A stretch of DNA of 64,000 bases, taken from assembly GCA_002842465.1 (NCBI GenBank), contig PHDA01000002.1:1-64000 (forward strand), given 5' to 3'. Every line of letters begins with the position of its first letter. Position 1 is the first letter of the stretch. Made by a program: the position numbers and the translations under genes. The DNA is from Bacteroidetes bacterium HGW-Bacteroidetes-7 (GTDB taxonomy: Bacteria > Bacteroidota > Bacteroidia > Bacteroidales > UBA932). The notes under the pieces were generated by a model. The model searched no databases, was not told the DNA's origin, and worked only from the letters and a program-made list of their open reading frames with translations. Shown here one piece after another: positions 51,836 through 60,772 of this stretch.

Positions 51836-54664
51836 TTAAAATTTTATCTGTAGAGCAAGCGTATATGAGGCACCTGGTCTAAAGCTTTTTGATACCTGAT
51901 TTCTCTCCTGCATATTTCCTGAATTATCAATGTATTTTGGATACTGTTCAAATACAATTCTCTGGTTAAGAATATCTTTCGCCCCAAATTTTATCTCAAG
52001 GCTTTTGCCAAGTTTCTTAGAGACTGAAATGTCAATAATATCTCTGGATAGTTCGTATGTGTCCGGCACATCATTATTTACAGAGGCTCCCGAACCTGTA
52101 TCTGCCCTTCCGATACCTACAATTCTTTTTCCGATTCTATTGTAAAGTATTGCTGCACTGATGCCCAATCTTTCATTATCATAAAAAAGAGAGGTATTTA
52201 TTATATATGGAGATTGTCCCTGCATGGCTCTGTCTCTTTCAAGGGAGCGCTCACTGTCAAACTTAACCTTGCTAAAAATATAGGCAGCATTAAGTCCTGC
52301 GCTGAAATTTTTAAGTCCCATAAATGCCAGAGATCTCTTTATGTCTGCCTCAAAGCCCCAGTTATTGGCCTCTTTTGCATTCTCGAAAGTATATGTATAT
52401 GAGCCACCGGCATCCAGGTAGGTCCACTCTATAGGGTTTTTGAATTTTTTATAGAACAGAGCAAGTGTTACATATTCGCTGTTTGAGGGGTAACGCTCAT
52501 ATCTAATATCTAAATTGTGAATTGTTGCCTGTTTGAGATTTGGATTACCCTTGACATCAGAAAAGAGCGTAAAGTCATAATAAACCGATGACGAAAGCTC
52601 TCTGAATTCCTGTCTGTTTACCGATTTGCCGTAAGCAATTCTAAAGAGCTCTCTCTTATTTAAGTTGTATGATGCATTAACAGAAGGAAAGAGGTCAAAA
52701 AAGTCGTAACTCTTTTTTTGTGTTGAAAACTCATATATCTTATCGTAGCTTGTTAGAATTATACTTCCTACCTCGGCTCTCAATCCAAGCAAAAGGGTAA
52801 TTTTATCTTTAACGGCCTTCATAGAGAGGTAACCGGCACCATTGTAGTTCTCACCTTTATAGCTGTTTCTGTTATCGGTATCTTCGTATATGTATAGCTT
52901 GTCGGCAGAGTAATTTTCCGGGCGGAGGATCTCATTTACAACATTACCGTAAACAAAATTATCCGGAACCCCATATCTGTTATATCTATATAAAAACTGT
53001 CGGTTTGTATAGTTCCTGTTTTTATACTCTCCGTATACTCCTGCTTTAAATTCAATTGGAATTATTCCGTTCCTGTTAACCGGCACTTTAAAATTCAGAG
53101 CAGGTGAAACAATGTGTTCATTCAGCTTTACAAAATCTCTGGTAATCTCATTCTGATCTATTGCCATCATTCCGTAATATTCGTCACCAAAAATGAGATT
53201 CTCTTCTCTGTTTATAATTTTTCTGTCAGGCTGATCCATACCTGCATAAGAATATGAAACATTCCAGTCAATGTCACTTGTACCTTGTGTATGGCTTCCT
53301 GCAATCTGGCCGGTGTAAGTTGTTCTGTTTGTATAGAGATACTCCTGCTTCTGCTGGTTATACCTTGCACTCACGTTTTGCCATCCCTCTCTTTCTGTAT
53401 ATCTGCTTTTTCCGAGAATATTGAGAGTATTTCTGAACTCCAGCTTGTTAGAACCCTTTAGAAATGAGAGATTCACCATTGCTCCCAGTCTGGTATCGAC
53501 TGAATACTGGTTGTCGTTGTAGTTATAAATAAACTCGGGATTATCTGAGACAACATTGTAAACTCCAAATCGTGCATTAAGCATATTGATATAACTCTGT
53601 GAACTCCTGGTGTAATTCAGTGCAGCAATAACTCCGGTTTTTGTTCCGTTTTTTAGATTTCCGGCACCGTTGAACATCATAGAAAACCTCTGATCCGGCA
53701 AAGCATTGCCCTTAACGACTCCCCACTCCTCTCTGAATCCGTTTCTGGTAATATCTGTTACCTGGGTTGCATTGTTGTTGTCCATTCTTGTAGGCACTAC
53801 TGACTTTAAGCCTCTCTCTCTGCCACTTATCCCAAAGTAATCGGCTGTAGTTGACTTTGTTCTCAAGTGATCGTTAAAGTGAGTAACAGTGTTAATTCCT
53901 GTTCCGTATGATATACTCATCTCGTTTTTGTCCGGCATACTTCCTGTTGTAATCTTTACAAATCCTCCTGAAAAGTCGGATGGAATCTCTGCAGACTGTG
54001 ATTTTACAATCATAATACTTTCCAGTTGAGATGATGGGAGCATATCAAACGAAAATGATCTTGAATCAGCCTCTGTACTTGGTACAGATGAGTTGTTTAT
54101 CCAAACATTATTGTATCTGCTTGGCAAACCCCTTATTATAATGTATCTGTCTCCAATTACAGAGACTCCGGGGATTCTTCTGACAACCTCGGCCGCATTT
54201 CTATCCTGCGATTTACTAATCTCTCTTCCCGACATTCCGCTCATTACAACACTGGCTGTTCTTGCTGCCATAATAACTGCTATTTCGGAGTTCATCCTCC
54301 TGACAGAGGTTACCGTAATTTCATTTAGTAAATTGGCAGAGACATCCAATGCTACATCAAAAAGATTCTTCCCTGACAGAATATCAAGATCTCCAACTAC
54401 AATGGTCTGATAGCTAATACACCCAATTTCAGCACGATGCCTGCCCGATGGCAAGTTGGTTACCTTATATACCCCGTCAAGGTCGGTAGTTGCCTCCTTC
54501 TTCAATTCCGGGAAAAAAATTGTTGCACCTATTACAGGCTCTCCTGTTGCTTTGTCTATCACAGTACCTTCAAGAACTGAATTTGACTGTGCAACCATAT
54601 TATTAAAAGCTAAGAGAAAAACGGCTACTGATATTACAGTAATCTTTAATGATAATTTCACCAC
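51836..54664 (-). CDS. TonB-dependent outer-membrane receptor
   Basis: The 942-residue protein has a signal peptide (about 1-25). A carboxypeptidase-D-like regulatory domain follows, with LEGTVIDKATGEPVIGATIF (about 31-50). Then comes a plug with DRNAAEVVRRIPGVSVIGDRY and IIRGLPSRYN, and a 22-strand-type barrel ending in a terminal aromatic strand (LALQIKF). It imports a large or scarce nutrient using TonB energy. The adjacent beta-helix lipoprotein is the likely capture partner, and the divergent two-component genes are candidate regulators. The substrate is unknown. Confidence 0.93.
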   Translation of the reverse strand: MVKLSLKITVISVAVFLLAFNNMVAQSNSVLEGTVIDKATGEPVIGATIFFPELKKEATTDLDGVYKVTNLPSGRHRAEIGCISYQTIVVGDLDILSGKNLFDVALDVSANLLNEITVTSVRRMNSEIAVIMAARTASVVMSGMSGREISKSQDRNAAEVVRRIPGVSVIGDRYIIIRGLPSRYNNVWINNSSVPSTEADSRSFSFDMLPSSQLESIMIVKSQSAEIPSDFSGGFVKITTGSMPDKNEMSISYGTGINTVTHFNDHLRTKSTTADYFGISGRERGLKSVVPTRMDNNNATQVTDITRNGFREEWGVVKGNALPDQRFSMMFNGAGNLKNGTKTGVIAALNYTRSSQSYINMLNARFGVYNVVSDNPEFIYNYNDNQYSVDTRLGAMVNLSFLKGSNKLEFRNTLNILGKSRYTEREGWQNVSARYNQQKQEYLYTNRTTYTGQIAGSHTQGTSDIDWNVSYSYAGMDQPDRKIINREENLIFGDEYYGMMAIDQNEITRDFVKLNEHIVSPALNFKVPVNRNGIIPIEFKAGVYGEYKNRNYTNRQFLYRYNRYGVPDNFVYGNVVNEILRPENYSADKLYIYEDTDNRNSYKGENYNGAGYLSMKAVKDKITLLLGLRAEVGSIILTSYDKIYEFSTQKKSYDFFDLFPSVNASYNLNKRELFRIAYGKSVNRQEFRELSSSVYYDFTLFSDVKGNPNLKQATIHNLDIRYERYPSNSEYVTLALFYKKFKNPIEWTYLDAGGSYTYTFENAKEANNWGFEADIKRSLAFMGLKNFSAGLNAAYIFSKVKFDSERSLERDRAMQGQSPYIINTSLFYDNERLGISAAILYNRIGKRIVGIGRADTGSGASVNNDVPDTYELSRDIIDISVSKKLGKSLEIKFGAKDILNQRIVFEQYPKYIDNSGNMQERNQVSKSFRPGASYTLALQIKF

Positions 54665-54688
54665 AATAATTATTTATATTTACGATGA

Positions 54689-54696
54689 CAAAAGTA
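54689..54696 (-). promoter_or_regulatory. Bacteroidota -7 promoter element for the TonB receptor operon
   Basis: The minus strand reads TACTTTTG, an exact TAnnTTTG match, 24 bases before the receptor ATG. No TTTG lies at the standard -33 spacing, which would fit activator control. Confidence 0.5.
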
Positions 54697-54782
54697 TCTA
54701 CCCGTTGTTACGACAGTGATACAAAAAGATTAAGATATTTTTACGAAAAAGCTCTCTTTGTTAACAGATTGTTACAATAACT

Positions 54783-54790
54783 TACCTTTG
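54783..54790 (+). promoter_or_regulatory. Bacteroidota -7 promoter element for the response regulator
   Basis: TACCTTTG is an exact TAnnTTTG match, only 4 bases before the ATG at 54795. A TTTG lies 22 bases upstream (54757-54760). The mRNA would be leaderless or nearly so. Confidence 0.65.
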
Positions 54791-54794
54791 TTGC

Positions 54795-55520
54795 ATGGAA
54801 AAGAAAAAAATACTGATAGTTGACGACGAGGAGGATTTGTGCGAAATCCTCAGTTTCAATCTTAAAAGCGCCGGATTTATTGCCGATGTAGCCTTTTCAG
54901 CCGAAGAAGCCTACTCCAAGCTAAAGAACAATTACGATATTCTTTTGCTTGATGTAATGATGGGAGCTATATCAGGCTTCAAACTGGCAGAGCTTGTAAG
55001 AGAAGATTTCAGCAAGGATATCCCAATAATCTTTATCACAGCCAAAGATCAGGAGAGTGATAAACTTAAGGGGTTCCATCTGGGTGCCGATGACTACATT
55101 TCAAAGCCATTTTCAGTTAAAGAGGTTATTGCACGAGTTAATGCCGTTCTTGCCCGAAGTTCAGGCTATCTTAACAGGGAAAAACGCGAAAAAACTCCAA
55201 AGAGTAATTTTATTGATTTCAAAAAACTACAGATCAATAAAACAAACAAGCTGGTTACAATTGATGGCAAAGCTGTGAGACTTACAAAAAAAGAGTTTGA
55301 AATTCTCTATATGCTTGCAAATGAGCCTCATAAAATATATTCCCGGGCAGAAATCCTGGATGCAATATGGCGTGACGAAGCCTATGTTCTGGAAAGAACT
55401 GTAGATGTCCACATTGCAAGACTAAGAAAGAAAATCGAACCTTACGGTTCGGCAATTGCCAACCGTTCGGGATACGGCTACTGTTTCGATATGCAGGAAG
55501 ATCAAAATTCTGATGAGTAA
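54795..55520 (+). CDS. OmpR/PhoB-family response regulator
   Basis: The 241-residue protein has a receiver domain (about 1-120) with acidic D10-D11, phospho-acceptor D53 (LLLDVMMG) and K in ISKPFSVKE. A winged-helix domain (about 135-235) follows, with RLTKKEFEILYMLANEP and RTVDVHIARLRKKIEPYG. It is PhoB/RprY-like. It overlaps the kinase gene by 8 bases (ATGAGTAA). It is divergent from the TonB-receptor operon across a 130-base control region, so it is a candidate regulator of that operon. Confidence 0.94.
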   Translation: MEKKKILIVDDEEDLCEILSFNLKSAGFIADVAFSAEEAYSKLKNNYDILLLDVMMGAISGFKLAELVREDFSKDIPIIFITAKDQESDKLKGFHLGADDYISKPFSVKEVIARVNAVLARSSGYLNREKREKTPKSNFIDFKKLQINKTNKLVTIDGKAVRLTKKEFEILYMLANEPHKIYSRAEILDAIWRDEAYVLERTVDVHIARLRKKIEPYGSAIANRSGYGYCFDMQEDQNSDE

Positions 55521-56982
55521 ATTCAAAATAAGCTATAAATACAAAATACTCCTATACTTTCTTGTTGTTCTGATTGCAACCGGAATGCTCTTCTCATACA
55601 TACTGGTTAAAAGAGAGCAACAACTCAAGCTTGAACGCATCACTTATCAAATGCACCCGTATACTGACCTTATATACAGTCAGATAAAACGAAGCATTCA
55701 GAGGTTACCCGCCAATATGCAACAGAAAGAGTTGCACAGCACAGAGTTCCTCTCCTCTATAGTTGACTCGGTATGTCTTTTCCTCCCGTCCAATTTAAGA
55801 ATCACCATACTGGACACCTCCGCATGGGTTGTCTATGATAATCTCTCTCATAGAGATTCCACTCTGGATAACCACCTCAACAGGCCGGAGCTAATTGAGG
55901 CAGAGATTCAGGGCTATGGGTCTTCGCTAAGGTTTTCGGCCACTTTGGGAAAAGAGTACCTATACCATGCAAAAAAATACCCCGATTTGTTCCTGCGAAC
56001 TGCTCTGGAGTATGACACAGCCATCCTTCCGGTAATCAAAAGCGACAAGACTTATCAGATATATATTGTTGTAGTTTTTCTTTTAGCCCTTGCAGTCCTG
56101 ATATACATTATAAGAACGGTTAACAAACCATTTTCTGCACTCAAGGAGTTTATTAACAGGGTACAACACGGCGACGAAAATTTTGATGATCTTGAGCTTC
56201 CAAAAGATGAACTAGGTGAGGTTATTGAGAAGATTGTTAATGCATTCAGGCAACAGGAGGTATCAAAAAAATACAAACAGGAGCTTACCCACAACATTGC
56301 CCATGAGCTTAAAACCCCTGTATCCGGAATCAGAGGCTACCTGGAAACCTTGCTAAGTCAGGAAAAAATTGACAAAGAGCAAAGCAGATTTTTTCTTGAA
56401 CGTGCCTATGCTCAAACTTTAAGACTGAATGCAATTATCAACGATATGGCTGTTCTCAATAAAATTGAGGAGGCAGCAGATAAATTTGAATATGAAAAAA
56501 TAAATGTATGGAAGTGTCTTAAGGAGATAGAGAGTGACCTCTCTTACAAACTTGAGGAGAACAATATCAGATTTGTTGTAAATATTGAGTGGGAGCTTGA
56601 AATTGAGGGCAACTATCTGCTCATATATTCGCTGTTTAAAAATCTTATTGACAATTCAATAGACCATGCAGGAAAAGGTTCTGAAATTTATATCTTCCAA
56701 ACCGGGATCTCTGATAATCAGGCTAGATTCACATACTATGATACCGGAAAAGGTGTAAGTGAAGAGCACATCGGAAGAATCTTCGAGAGGTTTTACAGGG
56801 TTGAACAGGGACGCAGCAGAAAAAGCGGAGGTAGCGGTCTGGGGCTCTCAATAGTGAGAAACGCTGTAATGCTGCACAAAGGGACAATCTCTGTCAAGAA
56901 CAGATATAACGGAGGCCTTCAGTTTGATTTCTCTCTGGCCATTGATCTTGCAAAAGCGAGAGAAGAGTCATCCGGCAGATAA
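55513..56982 (+). CDS. PhoR-like sensor histidine kinase
   Basis: The 489-residue kinase starts at ATG 55513. It has a membrane helix (about 12-31), an extracytoplasmic sensor domain (about 32-180), a second helix (about 182-203) and a HAMP-like linker. HisKA has NIAHELKTPVSG (His264). HATPase_c has NLIDNSIDHAG (N-box), DTGKGVSEEHIGRIFERFYR (F-box) and GGSGLGLSIV (G2). Its gene overlaps that of the response regulator, so the two form a cognate pair. The signal is not visible. An earlier in-frame ATG at 55456 would lie deep within the regulator gene. Confidence 0.93.
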   Translation: MSKFKISYKYKILLYFLVVLIATGMLFSYILVKREQQLKLERITYQMHPYTDLIYSQIKRSIQRLPANMQQKELHSTEFLSSIVDSVCLFLPSNLRITILDTSAWVVYDNLSHRDSTLDNHLNRPELIEAEIQGYGSSLRFSATLGKEYLYHAKKYPDLFLRTALEYDTAILPVIKSDKTYQIYIVVVFLLALAVLIYIIRTVNKPFSALKEFINRVQHGDENFDDLELPKDELGEVIEKIVNAFRQQEVSKKYKQELTHNIAHELKTPVSGIRGYLETLLSQEKIDKEQSRFFLERAYAQTLRLNAIINDMAVLNKIEEAADKFEYEKINVWKCLKEIESDLSYKLEENNIRFVVNIEWELEIEGNYLLIYSLFKNLIDNSIDHAGKGSEIYIFQTGISDNQARFTYYDTGKGVSEEHIGRIFERFYRVEQGRSRKSGGSGLGLSIVRNAVMLHKGTISVKNRYNGGLQFDFSLAIDLAKAREESSGR

Positions 56983-57004
56983 ATCTGTAAAACTCTATAT
57001 CAAA

Positions 57005-57607
57005 CTACTTATTAGAAGAGACTCCTATCAGGTGTAGAAACTCCTCTCTGGTTCTCATATCTTTTAAAAACGCACCTGTAAAGGCAGAAGTTGTGGTTAT
57101 TGAGTGGAGCTTTTGAACACCTCTTATTTGCATACACATATGAGATGCCTCAATCACAACTGCTACACCAAGCGGATTTAGTGTCTCCTGAATACAATCT
57201 CTTATTTGAACAGTTAGCCTCTCCTGAACCTGAAGTCTTCGTGCATAGGCCTCAACCACACGGGCAATTTTACTAAGGCCTGTTATGTAACCATTTGGTA
57301 TATAAGCCACATGCGCCTTTCCGTAAAATGGAAGCATATGGTGCTCACACATCGAATAAAGCTCAATATCTTTTACCAAAACAATCTGCTGATACTCCTC
57401 CTTGAATTTTGCAGAATTCAAGATAGCTTTCCCATCCATCTGGTATCCTTGGGTCAGAAACTGAATCGAGCGCGCAACCCTTACTGGAGTTAGTTCAAGT
57501 CCCTCTCTATCTGAATCCTCTCCTATCAGATCCAATACATTTTTATAGTTTTTAGCAAGCTCCTGAGTTGTCTCCTCATCGTACTGCTCTATCTTTGTAT
57601 ATGCCAT
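57005..57607 (-). CDS. folE: GTP cyclohydrolase I
   Basis: The 200-residue enzyme opens the GTP ring to give 7,8-dihydroneopterin triphosphate for folate or queuosine. It has zinc ligands in [12 protein letters not shown] and in [10 protein letters not shown], plus [20 protein letters not shown]. Length and motif order match FolE type I. It is convergent with the kinase gene and divergent from mqnB. Confidence 0.96.
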   Translation of the reverse strand: MAYTKIEQYDEETTQELAKNYKNVLDLIGEDSDREGLELTPVRVARSIQFLTQGYQMDGKAILNSAKFKEEYQQIVLVKDIELYSMCEHHMLPFYGKAHVAYIPNGYITGLSKIARVVEAYARRLQVQERLTVQIRDCIQETLNPLGVAVVIEASHMCMQIRGVQKLHSITTTSAFTGAFLKDMRTREEFLHLIGVSSNK

Positions 57608-57617
57608 AATAATTGTC

Positions 57618-57625
57618 TAATTTCG
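57618..57625 (+). promoter_or_regulatory. Variant -7 element (TAATTTCG) for mqnB
   Basis: TAATTTCG is identical to the octamers before hpt and parA and differs from TAnnTTTG by one base. It lies 24 bases before the mqnB ATG. Confidence 0.4.
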
Positions 57626-57649
57626 TGCAATATTACAAAAAAAATACTA

Positions 57650-58327
57650 ATGAGAATTCTGATTACAGCAGCCGAAGAGGAAGAGATAATCACCGCAAAA
57701 CAGGCATTTAACTCATTATCAAAGAAACAGAGCTATGGTTTGGATGTAACATACATGCTTACAGGCATAGGAACAACATCATCCAGTTACCGTCTTACCA
57801 AAATACTAAACACAGCTTCTGAGAGATTTGATCTTGTGCTAAATATAGGAATTGCAGGCAGTTTTACTCCTGACTTTCCAATCGGGTCTGTAGCAAGAAT
57901 TGAAAAAGAGTTTTTTGGCGATCTTGGCTTTGAGACCTTTGGCGGATTCCAAACTCTTTTTGATTATAAAATCCTTGATGCTGATACTCACCCATACAAA
58001 GGAGGAGCCCTTCATGCTCCAAAATTGCAAAGTGAGCTCGAGAGCGCCCTTAAGAAATTTAAAAAGGCTACAGCAGTTACCGTTCAGACAGTCAGCGGAC
58101 TGCCCGAAAAGACAACCCAGTTGGTTAAGGACTTTAAACCTCAGATAGAGAGTATGGAGGGTGCCGCATTCTTCTATGTTTGCATACTCGAAAAGGTGCC
58201 GTTTCTTGAGTTGCGGTCAGTATCAAATGAGGTTGGAGAGAGAGACAGATCAAAGTGGAACATCCCGCTGGCACTCGATTCTCTTAGAGATGCCTGCAAA
58301 ACAATGTTTGAGGCACTTGTTCAATGA
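57650..58327 (+). CDS. mqnB: Futalosine hydrolase
   Basis: The 225-residue nucleosidase-family protein has LVLNIGIAGSF (phosphorylase/nucleosidase core), then VQTVSGLPEKT and IESMEGAAFFYVCI, a typical purine-binding region. These match MqnB, which cleaves futalosine to dehypoxanthine futalosine plus hypoxanthine. The 4-base overlap with mqnD supports this over MTA/SAH nucleosidase. It places this organism among those using the futalosine route to menaquinone. Confidence 0.94.
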   Translation: MRILITAAEEEEIITAKQAFNSLSKKQSYGLDVTYMLTGIGTTSSSYRLTKILNTASERFDLVLNIGIAGSFTPDFPIGSVARIEKEFFGDLGFETFGGFQTLFDYKILDADTHPYKGGALHAPKLQSELESALKKFKKATAVTVQTVSGLPEKTTQLVKDFKPQIESMEGAAFFYVCILEKVPFLELRSVSNEVGERDRSKWNIPLALDSLRDACKTMFEALVQ

Positions 58328-59181
58328 AGCTGAAACTTGCATATTCACCCTGCCCAAATGACACATTCATATTTCATGCAATGGTTCACTCTTTGGTTGA
58401 TTGCGAGGGGTTATCATTTGAGGTAACACTGGCCGATGTAGAAAACCTAAATCAAGGTGCATCCAGGGGAGAATATGATATTTGCAAAATGAGCTACCAC
58501 GCCTATTTCCATTTTTCCCAACAATATATTATGCTCCGTTCAGGCAGTGCTCTGGGTTATAATAACGGCCCCCTGTTTGTAACAAGTGACGCCAACTCAC
58601 TTTTGAAAGAGGATGGCTCCATAAATACAAAACTATTAGCCACGAGCAACATAGCTATACCGGGAGAGCTTACAACAGCTGCCCTTTTGTTAAAAATTAT
58701 ATACCCTCAGATTACGCATACAACACCGGTAATCTTCTCTGATATCGAAAAGAGGGTATCGAGCGGCCAATTCGCAGGAGGTGTTTTAATTCACGAGGGG
58801 AGATTTACATATAAACAAAAGGGGTTAAAACTAATAGCCGATCTTGGTGAAAAATGGCAACAGATAAGTCAACTGCCAATACCTCTCGGGGGAATTGCAG
58901 TTTCCAGGAGTCTGGAAGAGGCTTTAGCCCAAAAAATAAACAGGGTTTTGCACCGAAGTATTAAATACGCAATTAACAACCCCGTTATTTCAAAAGATTA
59001 TGTGTGCAGCTATGCCAGAGAACTTGATCAAGAGGTCATAAACAAACACATCGCTCTTTTTGTTAATGATTTTACACTTGAGATAGGCTCAAAGGGTCAG
59101 GAGGCTGTTAACTATATGTTTGAAAAGGCAGTAGAGTACAATTTGGTAAGAAATAGACCTTCGAACCTCTTTATTTTATAG
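58324..59181 (+). CDS. mqnD: 1,4-dihydroxy-6-naphthoate synthase
   Basis: The 285-residue periplasmic-binding-like fold enzyme begins LKLAYSPCPNDTFIFHAMV, a diagnostic MqnD start. It continues with SYHAYFHF and GALLI-type ligand loops (IAIPGELTTAALLLKI, GVLIHEGRF). It converts cyclic dehypoxanthine futalosine to 1,4-dihydroxy-6-naphthoate. Its ATG overlaps the mqnB stop (ATGA), implying coupled translation. Confidence 0.95.
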   Translation: MKLKLAYSPCPNDTFIFHAMVHSLVDCEGLSFEVTLADVENLNQGASRGEYDICKMSYHAYFHFSQQYIMLRSGSALGYNNGPLFVTSDANSLLKEDGSINTKLLATSNIAIPGELTTAALLLKIIYPQITHTTPVIFSDIEKRVSSGQFAGGVLIHEGRFTYKQKGLKLIADLGEKWQQISQLPIPLGGIAVSRSLEEALAQKINRVLHRSIKYAINNPVISKDYVCSYARELDQEVINKHIALFVNDFTLEIGSKGQEAVNYMFEKAVEYNLVRNRPSNLFIL

Positions 59182-59205
59182 ATTTGCATTCTAAAACAGA
59201 TTACG

Positions 59206-59913
59206 ATGAGCAAAGAAATCATCAGGATTCACGGAATCAAGAAGTTCTACACTGTTGGCAATCAGGAAGTGAAAGCCTTAAACGGAGTGGACATAGTAAT
59301 AAACCAAAATGAATATGTTGCAATCATGGGTCCGTCGGGCTCAGGAAAATCAACAATGATGAATATTCTTGGTTGTCTTGACAGCCCCACTGCAGGGACA
59401 TACATTCTCAACGGAACAGATGTTTCTAAAATGGATGACGGAGAGCTTGCCGAGGTGAGAAACAAAGAGATCGGTTTTGTTTTTCAATCTTTCAACCTGC
59501 TCCCGCGCTATACAGCCCTTGACAATGTCTCACTACCGCTTATCTATTCTGGCGCAGGCAAGGCTGAGAGAGACCGCAGGGCAAACGAGGCACTTGCCAG
59601 CGTTGACCTCACAGACAGGAGTCACCACAAACCAAACGAACTCTCAGGCGGACAACGCCAAAGAGTTGCCGTTGCAAGAGCTCTGGTTAACAAACCATCA
59701 ATTATTCTTGCCGATGAACCAACAGGCAATCTTGACTCCAAGACCTCAAAAGATATTATGAAGCTCTTTGATGATATATACAATATGGGAAATACAATTA
59801 TTGTAGTTACTCATGAAGAGGATATTGCCAAACATGCCAGAAGAATAATCCGTCTCAGGGATGGAATCGTTGAATCTGACGAGTTAAACAGTCAACCGAT
59901 TAAGGAGAGCTAA
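59206..59913 (+). CDS. LolD/MacB-type ABC transporter ATPase (no permease nearby)
   Basis: The 235-residue ATPase has Walker [11 protein letters not shown]-loop [17 protein letters not shown], signature [19 protein letters not shown] and Walker [14 protein letters not shown] with the switch His in VTHEED. The insert FQSFNLLP and DEPTGNLDS are typical of MacB/LolD/FtsE-like systems acting on envelope substrates. No FtsX/MacB-type permease gene is adjacent; the neighbours are mqnD and pduO. Its partner must be elsewhere. Confidence 0.93.
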   Translation: MSKEIIRIHGIKKFYTVGNQEVKALNGVDIVINQNEYVAIMGPSGSGKSTMMNILGCLDSPTAGTYILNGTDVSKMDDGELAEVRNKEIGFVFQSFNLLPRYTALDNVSLPLIYSGAGKAERDRRANEALASVDLTDRSHHKPNELSGGQRQRVAVARALVNKPSIILADEPTGNLDSKTSKDIMKLFDDIYNMGNTIIVVTHEEDIAKHARRIIRLRDGIVESDELNSQPIKES

Positions 59914-59917
59914 AATC

Positions 59918-60454
59918 ATGAAAGTATATACTAAAACCGGCGACAAAGGGAAAACCTCTCTTGTTGGTGGGACAAGGGTCAGCAAGGATGATCCAAAGGT
60001 AAATGCCTACGGTAATGTTGACGAACTGATCTCTCACATTGCACTACTTAGGGCAGATGCCGATGGAGCTCCCTATCACGAAAACCTCCGCAGAATTCAG
60101 GCAAACCTAATGCTAATTGCAGCCCATTTTGCCTCAGATGCCGAGCAATCAAAAAAGATAAAATGTCTGGAAACATCTGAAATAGAATTTCTTGAGGAGC
60201 AAATAGACCTGATGACTGCAGAGCTTCCTGCTCAAAATGCATTTATTCTTCCGGGCAAGCCAAGGGTATCTGCAGAGTGTCATATTGCAAGAACAGTTTG
60301 CCGTCGTGCAGAGAGATCATCAATTGCTCTGATTTCAGAACCAAGAGTAGAGAGCGCAATAAAATATCTCAACAGACTCTCTGATTATCTGTATGTGTAT
60401 GCCAGATACTTAGCAATGATCAATAATGTTCCCGATGATTTCTGGTATCAATAA
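59918..60454 (+). CDS. pduO: ATP:cob(I)alamin adenosyltransferase, PduO type
   Basis: The 178-residue protein begins VYTKTGDKGKTSLVGG, the PduO ATP-binding motif, and has NAYGNVDELISHIALLRA. The active-site helix reads ARTVCRRAERSSIAL (R-x3-RRAER). It transfers the adenosyl group of ATP to cob(I)alamin to form coenzyme B12. It lies 4 bases after the ABC ATPase gene, so both may share a transcript with mqnBD, though function gives no clear link. Confidence 0.95.
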   Translation: MKVYTKTGDKGKTSLVGGTRVSKDDPKVNAYGNVDELISHIALLRADADGAPYHENLRRIQANLMLIAAHFASDAEQSKKIKCLETSEIEFLEEQIDLMTAELPAQNAFILPGKPRVSAECHIARTVCRRAERSSIALISEPRVESAIKYLNRLSDYLYVYARYLAMINNVPDDFWYQ

Positions 60455-60538
60455 TCTTGTATATTAAAAATTATTCATTATCTTCGCACACTATTTTAGT
60501 ATTTAATTGTAAGTACTTAAAAATTAATTCTTTGCACT

Positions 60539-60760
60539 ATGTATTGGACATTAGAACTGGCATCTAAACTTGAAGATGCTCCTTGGCCGGCAACTAAAGA
60601 GGAGTTGATAGATTATGCAACCCGCTCAGGTGCACCGTTGGAAGTAATTGAAAATCTCGAAGACCTTGAGGATGATGGAGAGGTGTATGACAGCATAGAG
60701 GATATCTGGCCTGATTACCCAAGCAAAGAGGACTTCTTCTTTAACGAGGAGGAGTATTAA
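60539..60760 (+). CDS. DUF2795 small acidic protein
   Basis: The 73-residue acidic protein reads YWTLELASKLEDAPWPATKE and later GAPLEVIENLEDLEDDGEVYDSIEDIWPDYP. It matches the DUF2795 family common in Bacteroidota, where function is unknown. It is strongly acidic, with Asp/Glu concentrated in the C-terminal half and Trp residues that could mediate protein contact. It lies 12 bases before trkA and may be co-transcribed with it. A TATCTTCG octamer upstream (60479-60486) is a possible -7 variant. Confidence 0.88.
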   Translation: MYWTLELASKLEDAPWPATKEELIDYATRSGAPLEVIENLEDLEDDGEVYDSIEDIWPDYPSKEDFFFNEEEY

Positions 60761-60772
60761 ATATAGTCTGAA

